From positions 8,962,220-9,026,219 of the forward strand of contig JAEMBT020000001.1 of NCBI GenBank assembly GCA_018873245.2: DNA of 64,000 nucleotides, given 5' to 3'. Position 1 is the first letter of the stretch. Every line of letters starts with the position of its first letter. Shown piece after piece: positions 10,368 through 21,121 of this stretch. This DNA comes from Archegozetes longisetosus (lineage: Eukaryota > Arthropoda > Arachnida > Sarcoptiformes > Trhypochthoniidae). The notes beneath the pieces are model-generated. The model worked only from the letters and a program-made list of their open reading frames with translations, was not told the origin of the DNA and did no database searches. The position numbers were made by a program, and so were the translations under genes.

Positions 10368-12416
10368 TCAATATATAATAAGAGGTGCAGTGATATAAAT
10401 AGTACTTTTGGTATTATGAAATACGGCATCGTCTAATAAGAAAGGAGCAATCCATTCTATAGGGTAGTGAATAACACCATCATTCGATCCTCCCCAATGA
10501 GTTTCATACTCATTCAAATTTAATAAGACATATCTCCAGCCTTTCCAATTGATAGTCATTGACTCGGGCTCAGTGGCTAATTGAAAAGTTTGATGAGCCG
10601 AATCTGATATTCTCATCTTCAATGTCATCCCTTTATCGTCTCCGTAAACCCAAATACCGAAAGCTTTAGGTTGACCAGGAATTTTACGAGTTTCATTTTT
10701 ATTTGGAAATACTTCAAAGTATTTGACAGACGTTTGAGTACCGAGGAAGTGATAATCTACTTTCAATACTGTTAAGTCTGAGTCGAAAAGCGGTTCGGGA
10801 GCTAAGTGAACAGACAATGATCTTAAAGAATCATTTTCAAAATCACTATCTGGTACAATGAATTGATTGGATGGTAAATGAAACGTATTTGCTGTAAAAT
10901 TTCGGACACTTCCGTTACAATCAACTCGCAGTCCAACAGCAAAATTGTTATTAGGTTTGGATTTAAGTGAAAAAGTGATGACTTTCTCAAATTCATTGAG
11001 CATTTGAAAATGCACTTCATCCTCTTTAGGTTCGATTCCTTTGATGTCAGTCAATCTAACTGTTCCATTTACAGCGTTTAGGTATTGATTATAAATTCTA
11101 ACATGTATTGATTTTCCATCAGTAGGCATGATGATCGCTCTTAATAAGTTAGCTTCAGGTGCTGTTTCTAGTGCATGATTGTTCCCTTTAACTATAATGA
11201 AATTCGGAGTGTCATTCAATGTAAGTGTTAGTTTACCATTTTTCGCTGATGTATTTTCCCGTATATCCCCTTTTGCATGAACAATTTCAAAGTCACAATT
11301 GTCTGATAGAATTGTAATTTGATGTGATGTTGCAGATGTTGTCCAAGCAGCCATCCTTAAATCATGTTCTTTACTGAATAGCATAACATAATCATTTAAA
11401 TTAGCGTCATTTGTAGCGACACGTTTGACGAATTTATATCCTTTGAGAACTGAACTCATAGTTTTGACTGATAAATATGCCTCTTTTGTGTTTAAAACGT
11501 ACTTATTATCGGAATGGTGTTCATAATTGACGATCCCATAGCCATCTCCATCTTCTTGCCAATCGAACCATATGCTGACTTTTATGTTATTCAAAGCATT
11601 GGTGAGAAATTGCCTTGTTAAATATTTACTCTGTCTAATTCTTGCGTTTGCATCATTCCAATTGGCGTTATAACCCCATTCTCCTGAAAGAACGGGTATA
11701 GTTTTCCCTTTTGGCGCATACTTTGCTATTAATTTTTTCACTACATAGAAATCAATTTCTACAGTTTCAGGTGCTTTATCACGATATGGATGAACGGAAA
11801 CTGCATCCCAATATTCTAAAAGTCCTGCCTCAAAGCATTCCTTAAGAAAAGGAGGATCTACTTGTGAAGTGGCTGGTCCTATGATGATTTCGTTTGGAGT
11901 TTTAGCGCGAATTGCTTTTGCTGCCTCTAAAGCCATCAGTATATATTGTGTAACGTTTACATTTTTGTTCCAAAAAGGTCCAATATTTGGTTCATTCCAA
12001 ATTTCCCATAAAATCCCGTGTCCCTTAAAATGGTCGACAGCAGTTGCAGCCCATTTGGCATATGCTTTTCGTCCCTCTTCAGTGACCACAGATTGAGTTT
12101 CATTATACAATTTGTTTCCGTAATCAAGAATGAATATTGCGGACAAATTACTTTTTACTAATTCAGATACTAGTATTTCATAGTCTTTGTAATCGTATTG
12201 ACCTTTTATTTTCTCAGTCACATCCCAATGAAAATCCATACGAACCCATTTGAAACCGGCGGCTGCGAGCAATTCCATTTCACCATCTTTTGGATGTGTT
12301 GTGTGGATATTGACTCCAAAACCATCAGTGGCTGGCTTTGTCAATGAGAATGGACCTAATGTTGAAACATAAGGTATCAGCAAAAATATTAACTCAAATT
12401 TTAAATCGAAGATCAT
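10368..12416 (-). CDS. secreted cellulase-like glycoside hydrolase (clan GH-A), intronless, probable bacterial origin
   Basis: One uninterrupted frame. ATG 12416 gives 682 residues and puts a signal peptide at the very start (MIFDLKFELIFLLIPYV); an in-frame ATG at 12473 lies only about 12 bp from a TATATA box and would probably precede the transcription start. The catalytic barrel follows: FGVNIHTTHPKDGEMELL, FKWVRMDFHWD, the acid/base motif WEIWNEPN (Glu about 142), DAVSVHPYR, and the nucleophile motif LSGEWGYN (Glu about 246), then IWFDWQEDGDGYG. This two-Glu arrangement is that of retaining GH5/GH39-like enzymes. About 300 further residues form beta-rich accessory domains. The sequence recalls the cellulase-family glycosyl hydrolases of soil bacteria. 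With no introns over 2 kb, horizontal acquisition is likely, followed by gain of a eukaryotic promoter and signal peptide. The natural substrate is unknown. Confidence 0.88.
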   Translation of the reverse strand: MIFDLKFELIFLLIPYVSTLGPFSLTKPATDGFGVNIHTTHPKDGEMELLAAAGFKWVRMDFHWDVTEKIKGQYDYKDYEILVSELVKSNLSAIFILDYGNKLYNETQSVVTEEGRKAYAKWAATAVDHFKGHGILWEIWNEPNIGPFWNKNVNVTQYILMALEAAKAIRAKTPNEIIIGPATSQVDPPFLKECFEAGLLEYWDAVSVHPYRDKAPETVEIDFYVVKKLIAKYAPKGKTIPVLSGEWGYNANWNDANARIRQSKYLTRQFLTNALNNIKVSIWFDWQEDGDGYGIVNYEHHSDNKYVLNTKEAYLSVKTMSSVLKGYKFVKRVATNDANLNDYVMLFSKEHDLRMAAWTTSATSHQITILSDNCDFEIVHAKGDIRENTSAKNGKLTLTLNDTPNFIIVKGNNHALETAPEANLLRAIIMPTDGKSIHVRIYNQYLNAVNGTVRLTDIKGIEPKEDEVHFQMLNEFEKVITFSLKSKPNNNFAVGLRVDCNGSVRNFTANTFHLPSNQFIVPDSDFENDSLRSLSVHLAPEPLFDSDLTVLKVDYHFLGTQTSVKYFEVFPNKNETRKIPGQPKAFGIWVYGDDKGMTLKMRISDSAHQTFQLATEPESMTINWKGWRYVLLNLNEYETHWGGSNDGVIHYPIEWIAPFLLDDAVFHNTKSTIYITAPLIIY

Positions 12417-12484
12417 CGTATGCGAAAATAGGATATTGTCGAATAACAATTGCTCAAATAAAACGATTCCCATAGTATCAGTTG

Positions 12485-12492
12485 TATATATA
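12485..12492 (-). promoter_or_regulatory. TATA box of the glycoside hydrolase gene
   Basis: On the minus strand the sequence reads GTATATATAC about 70 bp upstream of ATG 12416, leaving room for a transcription start near 12455. It is followed upstream by an imperfect palindrome CGTGAGCAGA...TCTGCTCTCACG (12493-12518) that could be an activator site. Assignment rests on position and sequence only. Confidence 0.45.
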
Positions 12493-12518
12493 CGTGAGCA
12501 GATATTTCTGCTCTCACG

Positions 12519-13326
12519 GATTGTTTATTAGATTAAAACACTCATATATCATTAGTTTACTGCTATAAGGTTCTAAATCCATTTCTCTCACAATCAATCA
12601 AGTTTAAAGTTTAAAATCGAATCGAAAAGCTGCTACCAATCAAAATCAAACCTTACTGCTTTAATTTCTACGGTCATCTGACTACTTAGTCCCCAAGTTC
12701 ACTCATTAAACTTTATGGTGATACAAGTCACAGTTTGTCGCTTCTTCGAAAGCCAAGCGCTAAGTTATTTATATATTGTCTCTATTCAGTTAGTCTTTTA
12801 CATAATGTACACAAATATGGGAATTTAATATAATTTGAAATATATTAACCAAAAATATATAATACAAGAATAATACTCCGATTAAATAATTAGTTAATGA
12901 CTAAAATGGAAAATTTTGCCAGTAGTTAGCGAAGAATTGACATTTTTACCGAAGTTCATTAAAATGGTCAAAATCAATGCCTAGATATTGCTCATAAATA
13001 TTCTGGTTTTAGTCAATAATTGTCAATATTTGGTCGATACTTTATTTTCATGGATTTTTTACTTTTCAAACGAAAATTTTAAGAGCAAATAGAATTTTTA
13101 AATTTCAGAAACATTATGCTAAAAATGTTGTTATCTTCTAAAATGAACATGAGCAAAATACAATAATCGTCTAAATAAAATATCATATCAATGTTTTCGG
13201 ATGATTTATATATTGCCAATATATGTCCGGATATTCATAAACACTCTTATATTCAGTGTAGTAATTAAAGCAAATTGTAAATTAAATTTGGCAACAAATT
13301 CATGCGTATCTTATGAATGCTGATAT
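12519..13326. other. intergenic
   Basis: AT-rich upstream region of the glycoside hydrolase. No gene or bounded repeat seen. Confidence 0.4.
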
Positions 13327-13334
13327 GGTAGCAT

Positions 13335-13919
13335 TAGGGTGACCAAGTGTCCCGCATTTAAGGTATGCGTCCCGCATCCCGCATCCCGCATACACCTTTT
13401 GCAGGACGGAAGATATTTTGTAATTCATTAAATTTATTAATGTAATAAAATTCATTCAGTAATTCATTTCCGTTGACAGAAATACTTTATTTGATGAGTG
13501 TTTTCTATGTAATGTAATATTTAAATGTTTGGTCAAAGATGATAAAAGTTTAGATAATGAAAAATTATGATGTAAAATTTTAGGAAATAACAACTTTCCC
13601 TTTTTGCGGTATGTAATTGAATGTGTTGTGCTTATCCCTATTTGTAACTATTATGTTGAGAGAGCGTTTAGTATAATGCAAAATCTTTGTACGGATGAAC
13701 GTAATTAAATGAATATTAGTTTAGTAAGATAAGAAATACGCATACAATTTAATTTCTTAATGACATGTTCCAAACTTTATGATTTTATATAAAATAATAA
13801 CGAATCTCTATACTTATATGCAGCAAAGTCTTGAAAGTATGAGTTTTTGAATATATTTTATGAGTGGAGCCAAAAATGTTTTTGTCCCGCATTTAACAGT
13901 TTTCGACTTGGTCACCCTA
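13335..13919 (+). mobile_element. internally deleted hAT element with transposase C-terminus remnant
   Basis: Ends TAGGGTGACCAAGTGTC and, reverse-complemented, TAGGGTGACCAAGTCGA; CCCGCATTTAA lies just inside both. A perfect 8-bp target-site duplication GGTAGCAT (13327-13334 and 13920-13927) defines the element to the base. At 13628-13705 the plus strand encodes VLIPICNYYVERAFS followed by LCTDERN, the conserved dimerisation motif of hAT transposases, so this MITE derives from an autonomous hAT. CCCGCAT is repeated in tandem near the left end. Confidence 0.93.
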
Positions 13920-14189
13920 GGTAGCATACTCTATCTTGTTGCTATAGAGGAATTTTAAGTTTCTAAGTGTACAATACTGACTTAATAATTTAATGGCAAA
14001 GTTATCATCCAGATATTTTTGATATTCAGTTTCGAATTAAAACTTTGAGTATAGCCTAAACTCAAACCTACGATTTAACATAAGTGTGAAAACAAGTGAC
14101 GTTTATACAGATCAGTTAATCATAACAATAAGATCTCAAATTATTTTATTTTAAAATAAAATAATGCTTATTTTCTCTATCCGCAAAAC

Positions 14190-14975
14190 TTGTACAACAT
14201 TGGGCTGATGCTAAACTTATCGTTTAATCATAGGAAAACATCTATTTTTTATAGTAAGTATAATATGTTATTTTCGCACAACCATTATTTCGAAATCTTT
14301 CATCACTTTTAAATCACAGATATTTCGTCGCTTTGGGATCATGCTGTTACATCTTTTATCGTGATAAGATTTTTCTTATTTAGAAAATAAGTTTGGCGAC
14401 TCAAAAAATTTATCTTGGTTTTAGAATAGACTTTAAAATATAGATCAAAAGTCTTGATTTTTAATCATTTCAATTTTGTATGATCTTGAATTCGAGAAAT
14501 TGCAAAGCACTAGTTTTCAGTCCTTGTTTTAACGCAACGGAGTATTATCATGCAATTCATGGTTGTTCTAAACAATATGGGATTTAAAATTACTAATTAA
14601 ATCAGCTATCTTCAAAGCTTAAATTTTATTTCCGATTCTGATAAACTAGAATCGTAAAACAATTTTCGTTCTCTTTTAAAGTTAAGCGAAATTTAGCATA
14701 GAAAAACATAAAAAATTCAAATATAACATTACAGTCCCAATACAACAATTTGACAACTTTTAACGTAACAATAGGTTGCGTACTTGATATGCAGTATAGT
14801 ATAAGAGATTAGTTTTCAATGTTGCTAAGTCATAAGCTTAACAAACAATTTATAATTTCTCGTTAAAAATAATTACATTTTATTTCAATAGGCTAAATTC
14901 CTTGAAATTTCTAGTATCCGTTGCATTACTGAGTGCATCATTTGTTAAAAGTTTTACTAATTATAGAGTTTAATA
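14190..14975 (+). pseudogene. relic of the 5' region and signal-peptide exon of a papain-like protease
   Basis: Patchy similarity to the stretch 33680-34020 just upstream of and within exon 1 of the intact protease gene. The promoter-side block 14200-14330 matches 33680-33800. The exon block 14902-14973 reads LKFLVSVALLSASFVKSFTN followed by YRV and a stop, against MRLSLIFVALLSASLV in the intact gene. The start codon has become TTG and the frame stops after 23 codons. No downstream exons were found, so this is a truncated, dispersed duplicate in the same orientation. Confidence 0.72.
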
Positions 14976-15897
14976 TTTTGAAAGATACTATAATTAGTTT
15001 CTGGTTATGCTTTTTAACATTTTCTATATAGTGTCGACTAAAACTTTCTTATTTGAGACCAAATTAGCTCTATTGAATTTAAATGGCAAAGTTAAGGAGG
15101 TAACCTAATATGATCTTACAATTCCTAAGGTTTGATCGATGTTTTGTATGTTTTGCAGGATATTTCCTCCAAATAGAACTTTTTTATATGTTTACTAATT
15201 ATATTTTATTTGGATAAAGCTTTTTTCATATAAATAATTATGAAACACAATTAGTAATTATTTTGATTGGTAACTTATTACATTTAATTTTCTTAATCTA
15301 TACTTATAATAACTAATTGTTTTTTATTAAAGAAGCCTTTATCACAAATTTAAACGACTTTTTAAAACTTTAATTGCAAAACAATCGTAAATTAGCGTGA
15401 ATTAGATTAATTTATTTAATATAATTAGAATATTTCAAGATAGTTCACATTTTGAATACATTAAAAGATTATCATTTATTTAAATTTAAAATAATCTATA
15501 GATTATTTTTAGATGAATTTTAGAGACGAAGAACTGTTTAACCTTTAGGACCCTCAAAATATAGATTTTATGTCTTCGTTTTGATTTTAAGTCCTAGGTT
15601 CGTTTACTGACGTTAGGAGATAGAGCGTAAAACCATATCATAGGATCGCAACATATCAATCTCGAAATGGAAAAAGGTTCCTTACTATTTGAGTCGAAAT
15701 TTCTTAGTGCTGTTTCTGAGAAAAGCTTCACGAACAAAGTGAAAGTTCATACTAAAAGAAAAAATAAACTCTTAAGAATGAAGATTGAAGTGAAATGAAG
15801 ATGAAACTATTAAAGAGGAGGATCAATATTATAATTATGATAAATCGTTTCTCTTCAACACTTTAACAAACAAATTTTATATAAAAATATAAAATTG
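14976..15897. other. intergenic
   Basis: AT-rich sequence between the protease relic and the Tc1-like element, with no supported feature. Confidence 0.35.
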
Positions 15898-16934
15898 TAA
15901 ACTCGTGGCAGTATAAATTTGCCTATTAAAGGTTTCATTCAATCTTACAAAGCTTCCAGAGCTTTCAATCTTTCAAATCTCTAAATTAACGTCTTTCTTA
16001 CAAAAATTTTGTATTACAGTAATCTTTTGTTTATTTGAAAGATTTTGTTTATAAACAAACATATGACAAGACAGATTTTCAATTCATTGAATAATAATTT
16101 GAAATTTTCAAAGCACTTTCAAAATCTATTCCCCAACCCGTTCTTGTCAATTACCGCTCTATATCTATCTGCCATGGAAGTTGCTAAATTCTCAATAATT
16201 TCAATTTCATTTGAAAAAAAATTCCCACAAATTTTGAATTTCTGCCCACAATTGATTTCCATTTTGAAAAATTCTGTTTTTCTTATTTAGTTTTTTAATA
16301 GTGAATCCAAATAAGTTTTCTATAGGATTACAGTCGGGTGATTTAGGAGCGTGTGGTATAATTCTGTCGTTCCCAGTTCTTAAATTTAAATAAGCTTGCG
16401 TTTGTAAAGATGTGTGGACAGGGTTATTGTCTTGTAAAATATAAAAATTAGAGTCGGGAAAGAATGTTCAGCATATGCCATAACATAATTTTCCAAATAG
16501 TCAACAAATTGTTCCGAATTGAAATTCCCAACCGACCTTATTATTGGCCCCAATCCTACATAAGAAAAAGACGCACAAACCATAATACTTGAACATCCCG
16601 AGTTTTGAACACTTTGAATGTTTAATGCCTCATATTGAGATTTAGGTTGTCGTCTTACTCTTATTTGGCCCTTATGCCCGGTTTCGAAAACAATCTCATC
16701 AATGAACATGGTTCTCTTCCAAAAATCGCTATTAAGTTGTATATTTTCCTTAGCTATTATCACCCTTCTTTTACTACCATTTTCAGTCCAATTAGGTCTT
16801 TTAGCCATTATTCTTGATCTTAAATTAGCCTCTAAAGAATATGTTAGGTTAGGTTAATAAAGTGTGATCTTAAATCTTTTAATTTTGCTATTTAATAAAG
16901 AACATTTCCGGATTATCCTGAAATGTTCACAAAA

Positions 16935-17435
16935 TCATAATATCGATAAAACCAACTTAATGTTGAAAAAATGATATTATATCGATAGTTCTGTCGTAAT
17001 ATCGATAGTATTGACTTAATATCGATATTTTTGAATCAATATCGATTAAAATGATTAATTTTGGTCAGTAATAATTAAGGGGAATAATTAAGTCACTTTA
17101 GTTATTGAGTGAATAATATCGATTCTAAGCCGATAGTATCGATGTTAATTCAAAATTATCGATATTTAATCGAAACTTTCGATATTTTGCAACAAAATTA
17201 GTTTTAAGAATAAAATACTCAAATTGTAATTATTGATTAATATTGAGTCGATGTTATTAGCTGAATATCGATATAATGTACTTATAATCGATAATTTCAT
17301 TAAAATTTGACGTAATTAAGTAAATATCGATAGTGTTAATCGAATATATATAATGTTTGATAAATATTGATTAAATGAACTTAATATCAATCAAAATATT
17401 TGCTTTCCATTTTTGGTCAATTTTATCGACATTGA
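16935..17435. repeat. degenerate TATCGATA-rich repeat array
   Basis: About a dozen copies of ATCGAT words, many as AATATCGATA, spaced irregularly by 20-40 bp and often preceded by TTGACTTA or TTAAT. The array sits between the two halves of the Tc1-like transposase and replaces only about 15 codons, so it lies in an inserted segment of about 790 bp (roughly 16840-17625) that also carries TTAGG-type words (16850) and an AT microsatellite (17590-17606). TATCGATA is the binding site of the insect factor DREF; any regulatory role here is speculation. Confidence 0.6.
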
Positions 17436-17720
17436 TTCAATACTATCTGTTTGAAGCCTAAATTATAGATATAAAGTAAATTTTGTATTAAAGTTTGGTT
17501 AGTTTTGTATTTTTTGAGTTTGGGGCATGTTTCCAAAAGTTTCGAACACGTTCATTGATTATTAAATTATTCAAATTTTGATCTCAATATATATATATAT
17601 ATATATTTAATATAAAAGTCTATCATTAAAAGTTCTGCTTATTTCCAATGGAGTCACTACTTTCACTTTCTCCATGAGTTCGTTAACAGTATCGAATCTG
17701 TTAAGAACAGCGGTTTCGAT

Positions 17721-18420
17721 TAGAGATGGCAATAAGGACGATTTTTAGGTCCCGATCCCATCCGTCTCCTTTTTCTAAAATTCCGGTCCTGCTCTGTCCC
17801 AAATGAATAAAAATGTGTCCCACCCGTCAATACCGAAAATTTTAAACATTTTTTTATAACAAAACTTTTATTTATTAAAATCAAAATTAGATCTTACAAA
17901 AAGAATTTCATTGAACTTATCGGAATCTAATCAATTTCTTCTGTCCGTTAAGGTCAATCCTGCATATTTAAAATTTCTTTCGCTTGACAAATTAGTAGCA
18001 GGAACACTATATAGTTTAATGAATATTTTAAACAAACGCGGAAATTTGTCCTGAAACTTAAACCAAGATAAATTTTGTATTATAAATGAAGCTGATATCA
18101 ATGAACACAAACGGCAGGTTTGTTTACATTTTAAAACATGCGGCCAAGTATTTGACCAAAAACTACGTACAATTAAAGCATTAGTACTAATAATACTGCT
18201 TTAAAGATTTTTTATCGATAAAAACCTTAAACTTAAACGCTGTTATAGTATTAATATGAATATATTAAAAACCAAATCTGTTTACGTGATTTTTTAGTAA
18301 TTTTCAAAAATCCCGATTCCGTCCTGAGCATTTTATTAAAATCTTAATCCCGCTTGTCCCGATTTTTTAAGTTGAATCCCAATCCTGTCCCGTCCCGTCT
18401 CAACTCCGATGCCATTTCTA
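17721..18420. mobile_element. non-autonomous hAT element nested in the Tc1-like transposase, 700 bp
   Basis: Ends TAGAGATGGCA and, reverse-complemented, TAGAAATGGCA, with an 8-bp target-site duplication GTTTCGAT (17713-17720 and 18421-18428). Removing it restores an open frame joining the helix-turn-helix to the rest of the transposase. Inside both ends are CCCGATCCC / GTCCCGTCCCG-like words. No transposase remnant seen. Confidence 0.92.
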
Positions 18421-18875
18421 GTTTCGATGATTTTCATGTCCTGTTATTCAGTTGATTACCTTGTGTGAGTTCTTTTTTCGACTCAATCGACCCATTCTGA
18501 AGCCACAGCTTTTTAATATTTCTTAGTGTTCTCACAGAACATGGTATTTCATTAGCTATATCTTGTTCTTTTCTTCCCTGGCCTAACTTATATATAATTA
18601 ATGTTCGTTGATCTTTGGTTATCATTTTTAATTAAAAATACACCCATTAATTGTTTATAAACAAAAATAGATTTGACAGTTATTTGTTTATAAACAAAGT
18701 TTATGCAAATTTATTGTAATTCAAAGTTTAGCAAGAAAGCATTAATTTGAAGATTTGAAAGGTTGAAAGCTTTAATAGGCAAATTTATATCGCCACGAGT
18801 TTACTTTATATTTCACTAAACTTGTTATTAGAACCATCTGTAGTATAATAAACGTATAATTCTGTAGACACTTTA

Positions 18876-19185
18876 GAGTAAAGGCTAAGACTAAAAATCT
18901 GCATAATTATACGATAATGACTGGAAGGCCAAAAATCTCGACCATTTGATCACCAGAATTAGGGCAAAACTGAGAGAATTTCGTCCAGAGTATTTTCAGA
19001 CACTCATGAAGAAAGTTTAGACTAATCTAAGAAAGGCGGCCGATAAAGGCTGTGACTATATGTATAAATAAAGTATAATTAATGTACTTTTCATTGATAT
19101 AATGAACGTTTTCATGCCATGTTGAGATTTTGTTTAAATTTATTATAAATTTTGTGCGGATTTTTAGTCTTAACCCTTTAGTTCT
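18876..19185 (+). mobile_element. internally deleted Tc1-like element with transposase C-terminus
   Basis: Inverted repeats share TAAGACTAAAAATC near both ends (18889-18904 and 19162-19175, inverted). Between them, 18961-19068 on the plus strand encodes RAKLREFRPEYFQTLMKKV, a stop, then TNLRKAADKGCDYMYK, the typical tail of a Tc1-family transposase. Only this tail is left; the boundaries are approximate. Confidence 0.62.
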
Positions 19186-21121
19186 TATCAAATTTAATAG
19201 TAACTTTTTTAATAGCTAGAAATTTTCAATAAAACTTATTTTTAAAATAAAATATTTTAATATCTAATTAATACTTGAACATTTACTGTCTGAAGTATGC
19301 TTTTGAGATATTTATATAACAAAAGGACTTATAAAAAATATCAATTTTATGAAATACTGAGTAATCGATGCTAGTCGTAAGTTTACTATCAAAATTCTTG
19401 TCGAAAGTTTTATCACCAATAACATTAGAGCTTATAAGATATTATGAGATAAGTCTCTAACCTCATAAATGTAATGGGTAATGAGTAATGTGTTTTCTCT
19501 TTGAGATATTCAACACGGCCCAAATCCTTTTGATGTATAAACTTTACAAATGTGCACCGTCGAGAGATAAAAGTTATGTATTTTTCATCACTAAAAGGAT
19601 GCAAAAGAGTTAAGAAGAGATTTATCTCATCTGAGTTGATAAACCTAAGGGCTCAACTCATTGAGATCTGTATTTTGTTTAGTGATATTAATCAATAATT
19701 GAATACTCAAAAACTAGTTTATAACTTTTATATAATAAACTTTGACTCATCTTAATTAGAAAAATTCGAAACAATACTATGGCTTGAAAACTCTTAATAG
19801 TTCAAAGTAACACGTTCATTATGAATATCAAATAAACTGACTTCAGCTATGAATGACATAATTACTCATATTATGTTTTTTAATTACTAGGTAATGCTAT
19901 AATTTGACGCTACAAACTTATAGTTTCAATTTCTATCTCGTCTCTCTTATCTCATCCAAACGCATTAAAGATTAATCCGAGATCTATGCATAACTTTTAT
20001 CGACCAACTGTACTTCAGACAGTGAGTGCTTCATTTGAATCAATAAGTCATTGAATAAATAAATGTCAGACGCTATTTTGTTTAATTAAAACATGTTCTC
20101 ATTTTATTGATTATAAGCATCTATAGAAATAACTTGTATTTGAAAAATTCATAAAATGGTACTAAGTGGAAAATTATTTAATGAATGTGATATCAATACA
20201 TGATTTGACTAGAACGGATATTACTTAAAATCTGTACAAAAATTATCAAGAAAATTTGGTATGTTTTTCGAATGCTATCCATAAATTGAAAATAGCGTTA
20301 CTGATCGATAAATTCAATTACAAAACTAAAACTATTCTGAAATTAAAAGAGCGTACAAATTAGTTGTATGTCTCCAAACTTCTATATTTCAATTCAATAG
20401 GTAAATAGAAGAACTCGAACAATTACAGATTCAAATGAAAAATAGCATTCCATTTCATAATATCTGTCTATTGATATAGTGTTGCATCACTGAGAAAGAA
20501 TAAAAATCTGTGTATTAATATTGATTTTCAGTGACACTCCTGTTGAAAAATAGAATTTTTAATAAACAGAATGAACAAAAACGTTATAAGAATGTCCTTA
20601 CATTATTCTTTAAAGAAAAATAATGATATTCTCAAACAAGAATAACAAGTAAATTGATTTCGTGAGTTTTCGAACGAACAAATCATTTTCTGTGCTTAAA
20701 CAAGGTTTCTAACTTTTAGTTGGTAGTTCAAGTTTTAGTAGTCAAATCTAGATAAAAACCAAAGACACACCACAAACTCTAATACACAAAATTCAAAATT
20801 TATAATTGACAGCAAATGAAAAAATATAAATTTTAATTAAAAATTTCAAAATTGTAATTTATAAAACTAAAGTTGTTTTTTTAAAGTATGTATTTAATTT
20901 TTGTATTCTAATTCTCAAGTGAGATCTGTTTCGAATCTAAATCTTCAGATTAACTTGTGCCGTTTCTTTAATCTAGAAAGCTCACCTAAAATCAGACCGT
21001 CTAGACGAAACCTGGATAGTTGGCAACACTGGCTTAAAAGTATCATTGACTGATTTTCAGTCATAATAAATAACAAGTTGTTTTGTCTCCATCTGCAACA
21101 CAACTTGTTCTTCACTTTGAG
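19186..21121. other. intergenic
   Basis: Nearly 2 kb of AT-rich DNA upstream of the second ionotropic-receptor-like gene. No gene, RNA or bounded transposon could be supported. Confidence 0.4.

Larger units (their letters stand above)
15900..18801 (-). mobile_element. Tc1/mariner-type transposon with long terminal inverted repeats, broken by two insertions
   Basis: Imperfect inverted repeats of about 170 bp (both start AACTCGTGGC and continue TATAAATTTGCCTATTAAAG) flanked by TA at 15898-15899 and 18802-18803. The palindrome TGTTTATAAACA occurs in each repeat, once on the left and twice on the right, a likely transposase-binding site. Transposase lies on the minus strand. The N-terminal helix-turn-helix is 18625-18434 (MITKDQRTLIIYKLGQGRKE) and continues across the nested hAT element into a VVTPLEISRTFN region. 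The catalytic half starts near 16830 with NLRSRIMAKRPNWTENG, then FIDEIVFETGHKG (first Asp), LQDNNPVHTS (second Asp) and SPDCNPIENLFGF (Glu). A 1-nt deletion in the G-run 16456-16458 (plus strand) breaks the frame. All three catalytic acids survive. Confidence 0.88.

Noticed and set aside
16840-16860. Telomere-type TTAGG repeat
   Set aside because: Only about three units (GTTAGGTTAGGTTA) occur, too short and too internal to mean a telomeric insertion.
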